Origin: Paraburkholderia sp. ZP32-5
Lineage (GTDB): Bacteria > Pseudomonadota > Gammaproteobacteria > Burkholderiales > Burkholderiaceae
Assembly: GCF_021390495.1 (NCBI RefSeq)
Contig: NZ_JAJEJP010000002.1
Location: 2,914,001-2,978,000, forward strand
DNA: 64,000 nt
Direction: 5' to 3'
The notes beneath the pieces were generated by a model. The model was not told the DNA's origin, made no database searches, and saw nothing but the letters and a program-made list of their open reading frames with translations. Positions 30,298 through 40,205 of this stretch are shown one piece after another. Position numbers and translations under genes: made by a program. Position 1 is the first letter of the stretch. Each line of letters opens with the position of its first letter.

Positions 30298-31485
30298 ATG
30301 AGCGAGACGACGAAAGCCACTGGCGCAGCAGACGGCAACGAAACGCAAAGCGGCTTCAAACCGAAGAAATCCGTCGCGCTGTCCGGCGTGACCGCGGGCA
30401 ACACCGCGCTGTGCACGGTCGGCAAGACCGGCAACGATCTGCATTACCGTGGCTACGACATTCTCGATATCGCCGGCGCGTGCGAATTCGAGGAAATCGC
30501 TTATCTGCTGGTGCACGGCAAGCTGCCGAACCAGGCCGAACTGGGCGCTTACAAAACCAAACTGAAAGCGCTGCGCGGCCTGCCCGCGAACGTGAAGGCC
30601 GTACTCGAATGGATCCCGGCCGCCGCGCACCCAATGGACGTGATGCGCACCGGCGTGTCCGCGCTCGGCACCGTGCTGCCCGAGAAGGACGACCACAATC
30701 TGCCTGGCGCGCGCGATATCGCCGACAAACTGATGGCTTCGCTCGGCTCGATGCTGCTGTACTGGTATCACTACTCGCACAACGGCAAGCGCATCGAGGT
30801 CGAAACCGACGACGATTCGATCGGCGGCCACTTCCTGCATCTGCTGCACGGCGTGGAGCCGTCGAAGTCGTGGGTCGACGCGATGCACGTGTCGCTGAAC
30901 CTGTATGCCGAGCATGAATTCAACGCATCGACGTTCACCGGCCGCGTGATCGCGGGCACGGGCTCGGACATGTATTCGGCGATCACCGGCGCGATCGGCG
31001 CGCTGCGCGGCCCGAAGCACGGCGGCGCGAACGAGGTCGCGTTCGAGATCCAGTCGCGCTACCAGACGCCCGACGAAGCAGAAGCCGATATCCGTCGCCG
31101 CGTGGAAAACAAGGAAGTCGTGATCGGCTTCGGCCACCCGGTGTACACGATCTCCGATCCGCGCAACAAGGTGATCAAGGACGTCGCGAAGAAGCTGTCG
31201 AAGGACGCGGGCAACACGAAGCTGTTCTCGATCGCCGAACGTCTCGAATCGGTGATGTGGGACGCGAAGAAGATGTTTCCGAATCTGGACTGGTTCAGCG
31301 CGGTGTCGTATCACATGATGGGCGTCCCGACCGCGATGTTCACGCCGGTCTTCGTGATCGCGCGCACAGCCGGCTGGAGCGCGCACATCATCGAGCAGCG
31401 CATCGACAACAAGATCATCCGTCCGAGCGCGAATTACACCGGACCCGAGAATTTAAAGTTCGTGCCGCTAAATAGGAGAAAATAG
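30298..31485 (+). CDS. prpC: 2-Methylcitrate synthase (citrate synthase family)
   Basis: Condenses propionyl-CoA with oxaloacetate in the methylcitrate cycle, usually with some citrate synthase activity. The 395-residue length lacks the N-terminal beta domain of GltA and starts its core at [33 protein letters not shown], typical of PrpC. Catalytic regions include [23 protein letters not shown] and [31 protein letters not shown] precedes the ATG. The link with prpD downstream supports the call over a second gltA. Confidence 0.96.
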   Translation: MSETTKATGAADGNETQSGFKPKKSVALSGVTAGNTALCTVGKTGNDLHYRGYDILDIAGACEFEEIAYLLVHGKLPNQAELGAYKTKLKALRGLPANVKAVLEWIPAAAHPMDVMRTGVSALGTVLPEKDDHNLPGARDIADKLMASLGSMLLYWYHYSHNGKRIEVETDDDSIGGHFLHLLHGVEPSKSWVDAMHVSLNLYAEHEFNASTFTGRVIAGTGSDMYSAITGAIGALRGPKHGGANEVAFEIQSRYQTPDEAEADIRRRVENKEVVIGFGHPVYTISDPRNKVIKDVAKKLSKDAGNTKLFSIAERLESVMWDAKKMFPNLDWFSAVSYHMMGVPTAMFTPVFVIARTAGWSAHIIEQRIDNKIIRPSANYTGPENLKFVPLNRRK

Positions 31486-31585
31486 CGGCGCTGCGCGCTC
31501 CATAGCGCGTGCAGTTCACCCCGCGCGGCCGCCGGACCGGTCGTCCGCGCACTGCTCACTGATTTCAGATAGAAAGGTTTTCTCC

Positions 31586-32107
31586 ATGAAAAAGCTGATG
31601 ATCGCCGCTGTGATCGGCGCCCTGTCCACGACGATGCTGTCCGTCGCGACTGACGCCGCCGCAGCGGACACGGCCACCACCACGACCGCGAAAAAGCCGG
31701 TTGCGAAGAAGGCTGTCGCCAAGCGTCCGGAACCGCGCCGCCTGATCAAGCGCAAGCCGAATCCGGCGAAGGAAGCGAAGGTCGATCCGGTTCCGGAAGG
31801 CTCGGAAAAGTGGTCCTGCAAGGATGGCCTTGCTTTCGAAATGAAAGGCGACATGAAGCGTGACCAGATCGTCACGGTTCACTGGGCGGACAAGAACTAC
31901 AACCTGCCGCGTGAAACCACCACGACCGGCGCGGACCGTTTCCACGACGCCGCCACCGGTATGGATCTGGTCGTGATCCCGACCAAGGCCATGCTGTTCC
32001 AGGACAAGGACAGCTCGCGTCTCGCCGACGAGTGCAAGACGGCTGCGATGGAACAAGGCGCGCCGGCTGCAACGCAATCGAACGCGATCAACAAGACCAG
32101 CAACTGA
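31586..32107 (+). CDS. Secreted protein with MliC-like domain, between prpC and prpD
   Basis: A 173-residue protein with a clear signal peptide (MKKLMIAAVIGALSTTMLSV, cleavage near ATDAAAA). A Lys/Pro/Ala-rich linker follows (about residues 30-70), then a domain with WSCKDGLAFEMKG, VTVHWADKNYNLPRETTTTGADRF and LVVIPTKAMLFQD. The order of the Cys, the beta strands and the Gly-Ala-x-x-Phe turn recalls the MliC C-type lysozyme inhibitor fold. Two cysteines could form a disulfide. The match is weak and the place inside a propionate operon is unexplained. AGAAAGG is a plausible ribosome-binding site. Confidence 0.65.
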   Translation: MKKLMIAAVIGALSTTMLSVATDAAAADTATTTTAKKPVAKKAVAKRPEPRRLIKRKPNPAKEAKVDPVPEGSEKWSCKDGLAFEMKGDMKRDQIVTVHWADKNYNLPRETTTTGADRFHDAATGMDLVVIPTKAMLFQDKDSSRLADECKTAAMEQGAPAATQSNAINKTSN

Positions 32108-32131
32108 TCCCGCCATCAGGAACGCTCCCCG

Positions 32132-33583
32132 ATGTCTGCTCCGATCTCCAACGTACGACCCGCCCCGGACTCCGTCCTGGTCGACATCGTCGACTACGTG
32201 CTGGATTACCGGATCGACAGCGCACTCGCGCTGGAAACCGCGCGTCATTGCCTGATCGACACGCTTGGTTGCGGACTCGAAGCGCTCACCTACCCGGCCT
32301 GCACCAAGCTGATGGGACCGATCGTGCCGGGCACGATCGTCCCCAACGGCGCGAAGGTGCCGGGCACGTCGTTCCAGCTGGACCCGGTTCAGGCCGCCTT
32401 CAACATCGGCGCGATGATCCGCTGGCTCGACTTCAATGACACCTGGCTCGCCGCCGAATGGGGCCATCCGTCGGATAACCTGGGCGCGATTCTCGCAACG
32501 GCCGACTGGCTTTCACGCACCGCCATCGCAGCAGGCAAAGCGCCGCTGACGATGCAAGACGTCCTGATCGCGATGATCAAGGCGCACGAAATTCAAGGCT
32601 GCATCGCGCTCGAGAACTCGTTCAACAAGGTCGGCCTCGATCACGTGCTGCTCGTCAAGCTCGCTTCGACCGCGGTGGCCGGCCAGATGATCGGCCTCAC
32701 GCGCGACGAGCTGATCAACGCGGTATCGCAGGCGCTCGTCGATGGGCAGGCGCTGCGCACCTACCGCCATGCACCGAACACGGGCTCGCGCAAATCGTGG
32801 GCCGCCGGCGACGCGACCTCGCGCGCGGTCCGCCTCGCGCTGATTTCGAAGACCGGCGAGATGGGCTATCCGTCGGTGCTCACCGCGAAAACGTGGGGCT
32901 TCTACGACGTACTGTTCAACGGCAACGCGTTCCAGTTCCAGCGTCCGTACGGCTCGTACGTGATGGAAAACGTGTTGTTCAAGATTTCGTTTCCGGCCGA
33001 ATTCCACGCGCAGACCGCTGCCGAAGCGGCGCTCGCACTGCATGCACAATTGAACGCGGCGGGCAAGCGCGTCGAAGACATTCGCCGCATCACGATTCGC
33101 ACGCACGAAGCGGCAATCCGCATCATCGATAAAAAAGGCCCGCTGAACAATCCGGCCGATCGCGATCATTGCATCCAGTACATGATCGCGGTGCCGCTGA
33201 TTCACGGCCGCCTGACCGCCGCCGATTACGAAGATTCAGTCGCGCAGGACGCACGTATCGACACGCTGCGCGCCAAGATGGAATGCGTCGAAGACCCGCA
33301 GTTCACGAAGGATTATCACGACCCGGAGAAGCGTTCGATCGCCAATGCACTGACGATCGAATTCAACGACGGGTCGACATTCGATGAAGTCGTAGTCGAA
33401 TACCCGATCGGTCATAAGCGCCGTCGCGAGGACGGTATCCCGTTGCTGGTCGAGAAGTTCAGGACCAACCTCGCGCGGCGCTTTCCGGTCAAGCAGCAAC
33501 TGGCGATTCTCGACGTGTCGCTCGATCAGGCGAGGCTCGAAGCAATGCCGGTCAATGAATACGTCGATCTGTACGTCATCTAG
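32132..33583 (+). CDS. prpD: 2-Methylcitrate dehydratase (MmgE/PrpD family)
   Basis: Dehydrates 2-methylcitrate to 2-methyl-cis-aconitate. The 483-residue length equals PrpD. Signatures include [45 protein letters not shown] and [20 protein letters not shown]. It lies 24 bp after the MliC-like gene and 42 bp before acnA. With prpC it covers the first two steps of propionate breakdown; prpB is not in the window. Confidence 0.97.
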   Translation: MSAPISNVRPAPDSVLVDIVDYVLDYRIDSALALETARHCLIDTLGCGLEALTYPACTKLMGPIVPGTIVPNGAKVPGTSFQLDPVQAAFNIGAMIRWLDFNDTWLAAEWGHPSDNLGAILATADWLSRTAIAAGKAPLTMQDVLIAMIKAHEIQGCIALENSFNKVGLDHVLLVKLASTAVAGQMIGLTRDELINAVSQALVDGQALRTYRHAPNTGSRKSWAAGDATSRAVRLALISKTGEMGYPSVLTAKTWGFYDVLFNGNAFQFQRPYGSYVMENVLFKISFPAEFHAQTAAEAALALHAQLNAAGKRVEDIRRITIRTHEAAIRIIDKKGPLNNPADRDHCIQYMIAVPLIHGRLTAADYEDSVAQDARIDTLRAKMECVEDPQFTKDYHDPEKRSIANALTIEFNDGSTFDEVVVEYPIGHKRRREDGIPLLVEKFRTNLARRFPVKQQLAILDVSLDQARLEAMPVNEYVDLYVI

Positions 33584-33625
33584 GTTAAGTACTGTAGTTC
33601 CGCGATCCAAACCAAGGAAAACACC

Positions 33626-36343
33626 ATGGCCCACAACCTCCACAAAACGCTCAAGGAATTCGACAGCGGTTCCGGCAAAGGCAAGTTCTACTCCCTGCCG
33701 CAACTCGGCAAGGCACTGAACCTCAAGATCGACCGCCTGCCGGTTTCGATCCGTATCGTGCTGGAATCGGTGCTGCGTAACTACGACGGCAAGAAGATCG
33801 CCGAAGAACACATCACGCAACTCGCGAACTGGAAGCCGACCGCATCGCGCGTCGACGAAATCCCGTTCGTCGTGTCGCGCGTCGTGCTGCAGGACTTCAC
33901 CGGCGTGCCGCTGCTCGCCGACATCGCTGCAATGCGCGGCGTCGCAAAGGCCGTCGGCAAGAACCCGAAGTCGATCGAGCCGCTGGTGCCGGTCGATCTC
34001 GTCGTCGACCACTCGGTGCAGATCGACCACTTCCGCGAGAAGGGCGCGCTCGACCTGAACATGAAGCTGGAATTCCAGCGCAATAACGAGCGCTACCAGT
34101 TCATGAAGTGGGGCATGCAGGCGTTCGACACGTTCAAGGTCGTGCCGCCGGGCGTCGGTATCGTTCACCAGGTGAACCTCGAATACCTCGCACGCGGCGT
34201 GCACAAGAAGGCTGACGGCGCGGACACCGTGTACTACCCGGATTCGCTGGTCGGCACCGACAGCCACACCACGATGATCAACGGCATCGGCGTGGTCGGC
34301 TGGGGCGTGGGCGGCATCGAAGCGGAAGCCGGCATGCTCGGCCAGCCGGTGTACTTCCTGACGCCGGACGTCGTCGGCGTGAACCTGAAGGGCAAGCTGC
34401 GCGAAGGCGTGACTGCGACCGACCTCGTGCTGACGATCACCGAACTGCTGCGTAAGGAAAAGGTTGTCGGCAAGTTCGTCGAGTTCTTCGGCGAAGGCAC
34501 GCGTTCGCTGTCGGTGCCGGACCGCGCGACGATCGGCAACATGGCGCCGGAATACGGCGCGACGATGGGCTTCTTCCCGGTCGACGAAAAGACCATCGAC
34601 TTCTTCCACGGCACGGGCCGCACGGACGCAGAAATCTCCGCGTTCGAAAACTACTTCAAGGCGCAGGAGCTGTTCGGCATCCCGGCCGATGGCGACATCG
34701 ACTACACGAAGGTCGTCACGCTCGATCTGGGCACGGTCGCGCCGTCGCTGGCAGGTCCGAAGCGTCCGCAAGACCGCATCGAAATCGGCAATGTGAAGTC
34801 GACCTTCTCCGACCTGTTCTCGAAGCCGGTCGCTGAAAACGGTTTCGCGAAGAAGCCGGCGGACCTCGATGCAACCTACACGACGAGCAACGGCGTCGAC
34901 GTGAAGAACGGCGACATCCTGATCGCCGCGATCACGTCGTGCACGAACACGTCGAACCCGAGCGTGCTGCTGGCCGCCGGTCTGCTCGCGAAGAAGGCTG
35001 TCGAAGCCGGCCTGACGGTCGCTCCGCACATCAAGACGTCGCTGGCTCCGGGATCGCGTATCGTCACCGAGTACCTGACGAAGACCGACCTGCTGAAGTA
35101 CCTCGACAAGCTCGGCTTCACGCTGGCCGCTTACGGTTGCACGACCTGTATCGGTAACGCGGGCGATCTGACGCCGGAACTGAACGAAGCGATCACGAAG
35201 AACGACATCGTCGCGGCAGCGGTGCTGTCGGGCAACCGTAACTTCGAAGCGCGTATTCACCCGAACCTGCGCGCGAACTTCCTCGCGTCGCCGCCGCTGG
35301 TCGTCGCCTACGCGATCGCCGGCAACATCACGCGCGACCTGATGACCGAGCCGGTCGGCAAGGGCAAGGGCGGCAAGGACATCTACCTGGGCGACATCTG
35401 GCCGACCAGCGACGAAGTCAACGCGCTGCTGAAGTACGCGATGGATGCCGACGTGTTCCGCAAGAACTACTCGCAGCTCACGAAGAAGGGTGACCTGTGG
35501 AGCAAGATCGAGGGCGAGGAAGGTCAGGTCTACGACTGGCCGAAGTCGACCTACATCGCCGAGCCGCCGTTCTTCGGCAAGGACTTCTCGATGACGCCGG
35601 CCACCAGCATCGAACAGGTCAAGGGCGCGCGCGCACTGGGCATCTTCGGTGACTCGGTGACGACCGACCACATCAGCCCGGCGGGCTCGATCAAGGAAGA
35701 CTCGCCGGCAGGCAAGTGGCTGAAGGAAAACGGCGTGCAGAAGGCCGACTTCAATAGCTACGGCTCGCGCCGCGGCAACCACGACGTGATGATGCGCGGC
35801 ACGTTCGCGAACGTCCGCGTCAAGAACCTGATGATCCCGGCGAAGGCGGACGGCACGCGCGTTGAAGGCGGCCTGACGATTCATCAGCCGAGCGGCGAAC
35901 AGCTGTCGATTTACGACGCAGCGATGAAGTACATCGACGCCGGCACGCCGACCGTCGTGTTCGCGGGCGAAGAGTACGGCACGGGCTCGTCGCGCGACTG
36001 GGCCGCGAAGGGCACGCAACTGCTGGGCGTGAAGGTCGTGGTCGCACGCAGCTTCGAGCGGATCCACCGTTCGAACCTGGTCGGCATGGGCGTTCTGCCG
36101 CTGCAGTTCAAGGGCTCGGACAGCATCCAGTCGCTCGGCATCACCGGCGAAGAAACGTACGACATCGAAGGCCTCGGCGACGACTTCAAGCCGCAACAGG
36201 ACGTCACGCTGGTGATCCACGGCAAGGACGGCAGCGAGAAGCGCGTGCAGGTGCTGCTGCGTGTCGATACGCCGATCGAAGTCGACTACTACAAGCACGG
36301 CGGGATTCTGCCGTTCGTGCTGCGTTCGCTGCTGGCTGCTTAA
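33626..36343 (+). CDS. acnA: Aconitate hydratase A
   Basis: Isomerises citrate to isocitrate and can rehydrate methyl-cis-aconitate to methylisocitrate. The 905-residue protein starts [31 protein letters not shown]. Cluster cysteines are in [19 protein letters not shown] and [17 protein letters not shown]. The swivelling domain contains [17 protein letters not shown] and [16 protein letters not shown]. Placement after prpD suggests it serves both the TCA and methylcitrate cycles. The usual prp partners acnD and prpF are absent here. AAGGAAAACACC precedes the ATG. Confidence 0.97.
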   Translation: MAHNLHKTLKEFDSGSGKGKFYSLPQLGKALNLKIDRLPVSIRIVLESVLRNYDGKKIAEEHITQLANWKPTASRVDEIPFVVSRVVLQDFTGVPLLADIAAMRGVAKAVGKNPKSIEPLVPVDLVVDHSVQIDHFREKGALDLNMKLEFQRNNERYQFMKWGMQAFDTFKVVPPGVGIVHQVNLEYLARGVHKKADGADTVYYPDSLVGTDSHTTMINGIGVVGWGVGGIEAEAGMLGQPVYFLTPDVVGVNLKGKLREGVTATDLVLTITELLRKEKVVGKFVEFFGEGTRSLSVPDRATIGNMAPEYGATMGFFPVDEKTIDFFHGTGRTDAEISAFENYFKAQELFGIPADGDIDYTKVVTLDLGTVAPSLAGPKRPQDRIEIGNVKSTFSDLFSKPVAENGFAKKPADLDATYTTSNGVDVKNGDILIAAITSCTNTSNPSVLLAAGLLAKKAVEAGLTVAPHIKTSLAPGSRIVTEYLTKTDLLKYLDKLGFTLAAYGCTTCIGNAGDLTPELNEAITKNDIVAAAVLSGNRNFEARIHPNLRANFLASPPLVVAYAIAGNITRDLMTEPVGKGKGGKDIYLGDIWPTSDEVNALLKYAMDADVFRKNYSQLTKKGDLWSKIEGEEGQVYDWPKSTYIAEPPFFGKDFSMTPATSIEQVKGARALGIFGDSVTTDHISPAGSIKEDSPAGKWLKENGVQKADFNSYGSRRGNHDVMMRGTFANVRVKNLMIPAKADGTRVEGGLTIHQPSGEQLSIYDAAMKYIDAGTPTVVFAGEEYGTGSSRDWAAKGTQLLGVKVVVARSFERIHRSNLVGMGVLPLQFKGSDSIQSLGITGEETYDIEGLGDDFKPQQDVTLVIHGKDGSEKRVQVLLRVDTPIEVDYYKHGGILPFVLRSLLAA

Positions 36344-36414
36344 GCCTGGCCGCAACGCAAGCGGCCTTGCTGCTTTGCAGGGGCTGCGTCCTGTGGAGGG
36401 CGCAGCCGACTTTG

Positions 36415-36441
36415 AAGCCCGACTTCGGTCGGGCTTTTTTT
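36415..36441 (+). terminator. Rho-independent terminator after acnA
   Basis: AAGCCCGAC (36415-36423) and GTCGGGCTT (36428-36436) form a 9-bp stem closed by a TTCG tetraloop, followed by T to 36441. An upstream stem, GGCTGCGTCC and GGGCGCAGCC around 36382-36407, may strengthen it. Confidence 0.93.
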
Positions 36442-36483
36442 ATGGTCGGCTCGATAAAGATGTCGAATCCGGCGGCCCCCCGA

Positions 36484-36985
36484 GTGCTTCGCGTGCGCAA
36501 GCGCCCGATTAGAAAGACCTGGCGCATGGACACGACGTATATTCGCGTCAAAGGCGGATGGCGATATCTTTATAGGGTCGTGGAGATGGAAGGCAGCGCC
36601 ATCGACTTTCCGCAGCTCGCGCATCGGGACAAGACTGCAGCTCGGCGGTACTTTGAGAAATCAATCGCGCAAAATGGCGCGCCTGAACCGGTGATCATCG
36701 ACAAAAGCGGTGCCCCTCGCACCGCGCTCGAAGAGATCAATGTCAATCGTGAAACATCCATCAATATCCGCCAGTCGAGATATCCCAACAATCTGGTCGA
36801 GCAGGACCATCGTGCGATCAAGCTACGAACAGGAATCGTATTGGGTCAAGACTTTTCATTGTGCCCGAATTCGCCTGGCGGGAATCGAACTGATGCACAT
36901 GCTCGCGAAAGGAAAGATGACGTGCGCTCGGGAACCCCATCCGTCAGCCGCTGATCAATTTTTCGACCTCGCAATACAAGTTGGA
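36484..36985 (+). pseudogene. IS6/IS26-family transposase remnant
   Basis: The frame RKRPIRKTWRMDTTYIRVKGGWRYLYRVVE, then VIIDKSGAPRTALEEIN and NNLVEQDHRAIKLRTG, is clearly the DDE core of an IS6-family transposase, with Asp in MDTTYI and IIDKSG and Glu in VEQDH. The N-terminal zinc-finger/HTH part is missing. The reading then shifts frame near 36845: KTFHCARIRLAGIELMHMLAKGKM continues in another frame to about 36985. No inverted repeats were found, so the element is dead. It begins about 40 bp after the acnA terminator and marks the left edge of the island. Confidence 0.9.
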
Positions 36986-37093
36986 CTTGGCGTATCCATC
37001 TCGCTCGACCATCGATCCCTACCGCGACAAAGCCGCTCAAACCGGGGCGGTCGTTCGCGCTAGCGGACGTTCAACGTCCAAGCCAAATTTGCG

Positions 37094-37405
37094 CTAGATC
37101 CTAATTGTTTGATCAACTATCCGGGCCTTAGCGATTTCACAACTTTCAAGTTCCAGCAAAACAAGTACTTCACACATGACGCCAATTTTCCTCCACTGCA
37201 AGTACTTGATATAGCAGGTCTGTGCTGGTGGATAGTGAGTCGGGAGGCGATGCCATCGCTCATTATTCGTCAAAATCCAGAGAATTCCCTCAAGCACGCT
37301 GCGAGGATGCCTACGTGGGCGGCCGGAACGCTGCACCTCATCATGAGGAAAGAGATGAGCTATTTTTTGCCAAGCCTCGTCGGAAATATAAGTGCGCTCA
37401 TTCAT
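37094..37405 (-). CDS. Orphan IS5-family OrfA-like (DUF4096) protein
   Basis: A 103-residue protein: MNERTYISDEAWQKIAHLFP, GRPRRHPRSVLEGILWILTN, then RLPTHYPPAQTCYIKYLQWRK. This is the N-terminal helix-turn-helix domain of IS5/IS402-type transposases (DUF4096). There is no catalytic OrfB downstream, and the C-terminus ends soon after the domain. The frame continues upstream to 37474, but the start at 37405 matches the family. Either a transposase fragment or a stand-alone DNA-binding protein; the open frame and complete domain allow the second option. Confidence 0.7.
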   Translation of the reverse strand: MNERTYISDEAWQKIAHLFPHDEVQRSGRPRRHPRSVLEGILWILTNNERWHRLPTHYPPAQTCYIKYLQWRKIGVMCEVLVLLELESCEIAKARIVDQTIRI

Positions 37406-37504
37406 ACAGTTGATCGGTGAGTCCAAGTTTAGAAAACCCGATGACGATGAACTTGCGATGTGTCGCTGTAGCAATATCGCAGCTTCCGCAACCTCAGCGA
37501 CAAG

Positions 37505-37759
37505 TTATATCCAGATGCTTAAAAAAAACAGGATTTCGATCACCATAAGGGGCAAAACGATGGTCCAAATTAGTGTTCGCCAGAGACGATCACTGTCTGA
37601 AGAAACGGCAGATAGGCGGTCGTTCATCTGACGATGCTGGCGACGACCAGCAAGCATCGAACGAGTGCGCATACATTCAGATTTGGACCTTTCACGAGTA
37701 TTCAGCACTTCTTCCATGTCACTATTCAAATGCGGATGAATATGGACGGACAGCCTCAT
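37505..37759 (-). CDS. Small putative membrane protein, unrecognised
   Basis: An 84-codon ORF. The first 60 residues are charged (MRLSVHIHPHLNSDMEEVLN onward) and the last about 22 form a single hydrophobic helix that ends at the C-terminus (LIWTIVLPLMVIEILFFLSI), like a tail anchor. There is no clear ribosome-binding site at 37759 or at the internal Met (37717). Not recognised; may not be a gene. Confidence 0.35.
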   Translation of the reverse strand: MRLSVHIHPHLNSDMEEVLNTRERSKSECMRTRSMLAGRRQHRQMNDRLSAVSSDSDRLWRTLIWTIVLPLMVIEILFFLSIWI

Positions 37760-37944
37760 GAAGAGCCAGCTCGAACAGGCTCTTAGCGCGAGACCAGTCG
37801 AGCAAACATTCGCTCAAAAACTTCGTCGATTCTCATTCGCAAAAACGATCACGTTCTCGCCTTCGCAATGCTGCTCATCGCGTCGACACGCGATCGCGCT
37901 CCGATCCTCGACAGGAATTCAGTATTTCACGGGGCTTGATGTTC

Positions 37945-37969
37945 GTCAAATATATTTGACATAGATCAA
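37945..37969. promoter_or_regulatory. 16-bp palindrome overlapping an FNR-like box
   Basis: GTCAAATATATTTGAC (37945-37960) is a perfect palindrome. Its right half continues into TTGACATAGATCAA (37956-37969), which fits the Fnr/Anr consensus TTGAT-N4-ATCAA at nine of ten positions. It precedes an AT-rich stretch with a possible -10 near 37985-37992. Confidence 0.6.
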
Positions 37970-38471
37970 TCTGTGAGCATTTAAAAATACGTAGCGCTTC
38001 GAGAAAATCCGTTGTGCGCGTGTAACTGGAACGGTTCTAGCGAGCCAAGCGGTCGCAGTCGAGATCCTTACTCCAGCCGATCTGCTTCCACTGACCCCGC
38101 GGCCCGTGCAAAGAGGTCGCCAATGATCGGATCACCGTAGCGATTCGGACATGAGTCAAACGAAAATCCGCGAGTCGGTGTTGTGGTGTGCAGACGAGAT
38201 GACGCGATAACAGTTGATATCGTTGATTCAAATCAATCGTCATCCCCCTTCTGGCGAGCTTAATACAAAGAGTGGGCAGCACTCGCGTGCCCTTAGCCAG
38301 ACGACCATTCGTCTGCAACGCGAAGGCTGCCACAAAGCTCTGAACGGAAGGAGAAGGAAATGACTCCCCGACCGCAGCAACCTTCGATAGTTCGCCTCAG
38401 GTACTCGCCCTATGTGATGAACTACCCAACCCGGTACGAATGCCGCATGACGCTTAGGCGTTCTGCGGTTT

Positions 38472-38487
38472 GTCAAATACATTTGAC
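38472..38487. promoter_or_regulatory. Second copy of the GTCAAATAYATTTGAC palindrome
   Basis: GTCAAATACATTTGAC differs from the copy at 37945 at one central base. It lies 15 bp before ATGAAATACTGG (38502), an ORF start that is truncated by the IS30 element. The repetition within about 530 bp suggests a regulator binding site. Confidence 0.55.
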
Positions 38488-38514
38488 TTGAAGAAAGCGG
38501 CATGAAATACTGGC

Positions 38515-39736
38515 GGATTCAACCGGTCGATGCAACGATTTGGTTAAATCGCTCAGCCGGCGTATCGAAGTCTAGTGTTTTTCGGGGACGTTCGTTGAGC
38601 CGCCTGGCGACGGCATCCAGTCCGGCCTGTGAGTAAGCAGACAGATCAGTACCCTTGGGGAAGTATTGCCTCAGAAGCCCATTCGTATTTTCGTTCGAAC
38701 CGCGTTGCCAGGGATGATGTGGGTCGCAGAAATAGACCTCAATGTCGGTTGCAACGCTAAAGCGGTGGTGCTCCGCCATTTCCGATCCCCTGTCCCACGT
38801 CAGCGATCTATAGAGTTCTCTCGGGAGTTTGCTGGCGTGTCGTATCAGCGCGTCGACCACAGCCGCAGAATCCTTGCTGGGCACTTTTACCAGCATCACG
38901 AATCGACTTTGACGTTCGACGAGAGTTGCAATCTGGCTCGTCGCGTTGCCATACAGCAAGTCACCTTCCCAGTGCCCAGGTATTGCGCGATCCTCCGCCG
39001 TCGCGGGGCGTTCACTGATCGACACGGCGTCGCGAATGTTCGTGCGACCCTCAGTTTTCAGTGTGTGATGACGGGATCGGCGCATGGTTCGAAAGCGTCG
39101 CAAGTGCTCAAGCAGTTCTTTTTTCAGGGCACCACGAGCTTGAATATAGAGGCTCCGGTAGATTGTCTCGTGCGACACCAGATAGTCCTTGTTGACCGCA
39201 TAAGCATGCCTGAGCCAACCGGCAATCTGCTCAGGGGACCACTGCAACTTCAGCTTTGCAGCGACAACTCGCGCCAGCGTCTGGTTTCGCATAAGTTTGC
39301 AAACCTTCGGCCGTCGTGCCCGCTGCCACGCGATCGCATCCGCCTGGCTTGCCCGATAGCCCTGGCTGCCCCCGTTGCGCTGCAACTCACGACTTATAGT
39401 GGAAGGGGCGCGTCCCAGCCTGGCTGCTATTGACCGGATCGACAATCCGGACACCAGTGAACGGGAAATCTCCTCGCGCTCCGCGAGCGTCAATGCCTGT
39501 GGCGCACGGTGCCTTTGCGGCGGCTGGATGCCACCGTTCTCCGATAGTATTCGCTGAATCGAAGAATGGCCCCGATCAAACAGTTTGGCAATCTGATGAA
39601 TCGTATCGCCCTTGCGCCATCGGTCCCACATCAGCGCTTTCTGGGTCTCGGAGTAATAAATTCTCGGTCGCTGTTTCATTTGCAACTCCTCCGCTGCTCA
39701 CGCAGATTCTAGGTGTTGCATCGACCGGTTGAATCC
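38515..39736 (-). mobile_element. Intact IS30-family insertion sequence
   Basis: A 1222-bp element bounded by 22-bp perfect inverted repeats at 38515-38536 (GGATTCAACCGGTCGATGCA...) and 39715-39736. It contains a single full-length transposase gene on the minus strand. No clear target-site duplication is visible in the 2-3 bp on each side (GGC / GTC). The transposase stop lies inside the left repeat, a compact arrangement. Confidence 0.93.
38519..39679 (-). CDS. IS30-family transposase
   Basis: A 386-residue DDE transposase. The ATG at 39679 has AGGAG 6 nt upstream; a TTG two codons earlier is disfavoured. The N-terminal HTH regions are WRKGDTIHQIAKLFDRGHSS and LVSGLSIRSIAARLGRAPSTISREL. Catalytic residues: Asp in GHWEGDLLYG, Asp in LTWDRGSEMAEH, and Glu in WQRGSNENTNGLLRQYFPKG, the IS30 hallmark. 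Length is normal with no frameshift, so the element is probably active. Confidence 0.95.
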   Translation of the reverse strand: MKQRPRIYYSETQKALMWDRWRKGDTIHQIAKLFDRGHSSIQRILSENGGIQPPQRHRAPQALTLAEREEISRSLVSGLSIRSIAARLGRAPSTISRELQRNGGSQGYRASQADAIAWQRARRPKVCKLMRNQTLARVVAAKLKLQWSPEQIAGWLRHAYAVNKDYLVSHETIYRSLYIQARGALKKELLEHLRRFRTMRRSRHHTLKTEGRTNIRDAVSISERPATAEDRAIPGHWEGDLLYGNATSQIATLVERQSRFVMLVKVPSKDSAAVVDALIRHASKLPRELYRSLTWDRGSEMAEHHRFSVATDIEVYFCDPHHPWQRGSNENTNGLLRQYFPKGTDLSAYSQAGLDAVARRLNERPRKTLDFDTPAERFNQIVASTG

Positions 39737-39899
39737 GTCGTGCTTTGCGTTCATTCGTCAACAGACCAAGCATGTTGTTATTCAAAAGCGTGGCTCTTGA
39801 ACGAACGGCGTCCCAAGCGGTATCGTCCCTGGGAGGCTTCGTTTGAGTGGAGCTCTTGCACGGTTCTGCCTTCCGCCTTCGCTGGCTGAGGAGAGGAAA

Positions 39900-40205
39900 T
39901 TGATCTCCCGTTCTCAGCCTCTCGACGGCGAACAGTTTGCAGCCTGCCAAATCACATTCTTGCAGGATCTGTTCGGGTATCGCGAATATCTGCGGGGGCG
40001 CGCGCGCGAGACACCGACTATAGACGCGTTCCTTCCTGTCTTCGTGACACTACTCGAGACCATGGAGATAAACGCGCCCGAGGAAGCGCAGAACTGCGCA
40101 CATCAACTGACGCGGATCATCCAGATTTTGTTTCCGGTCAAACAGGCAAGAGGTTCGCTCCTTAGCGACACGCTGGAAGATCCAGGCCAGACCGCTGCGG
40201 AGTAA
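39900..40205 (+). CDS. Hypothetical small acidic protein
   Basis: A 101-residue ORF starting at TTG (39900) with GAGGAG about 8 nt upstream; the frame stays open back to 39843. The protein (LISRSQPLDGEQFAACQITF onward, with IDAFLPVFVTLLETMEINAP) looks helical and soluble. Not recognised. The bases around its ribosome-binding site resemble those before the ORF at 38360 left of the IS30 element. Confidence 0.4.
   Translation: MISRSQPLDGEQFAACQITFLQDLFGYREYLRGRARETPTIDAFLPVFVTLLETMEINAPEEAQNCAHQLTRIIQILFPVKQARGSLLSDTLEDPGQTAAE

Larger units (their letters stand above)
37760..38514. other. Low-GC intergenic stretch of the island with palindromes, no certain gene
   Basis: This stretch holds two nearly identical palindromes (37945-37960, 38472-38487) and an FNR-like box. 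A 43-codon plus-strand ORF at 38360-38491 (MTPRPQQPSIVRLRYSPYVM onward) has a strong GGAGAAGGAA ribosome-binding site, but its stop lies across the end of the second palindrome; it is not recognised. At 38502 an ATG (MKYWR) runs straight into the IS30 element, so the IS may have cut a gene just after its start. Confidence 0.5.

Noticed and set aside
33236..36355. 1039-codon minus-strand ORF opposite acnA
   Set aside because: Arg/His/Asp-rich antisense of a high-GC gene; acnA on the plus strand is unmistakable.
37758..37964. Plus-strand ORF (MKSQLEQALSARPVEQTFAQ onward) left of the IS30 element
   Set aside because: No ribosome-binding site, no recognised similarity, low-complexity end; start overlaps the opposite ORF. 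Too weak to list as a gene.
38037..38333. Minus-strand 98-codon ORF in the island
   Set aside because: Lacks a ribosome-binding site and family features; likely random in non-coding DNA.
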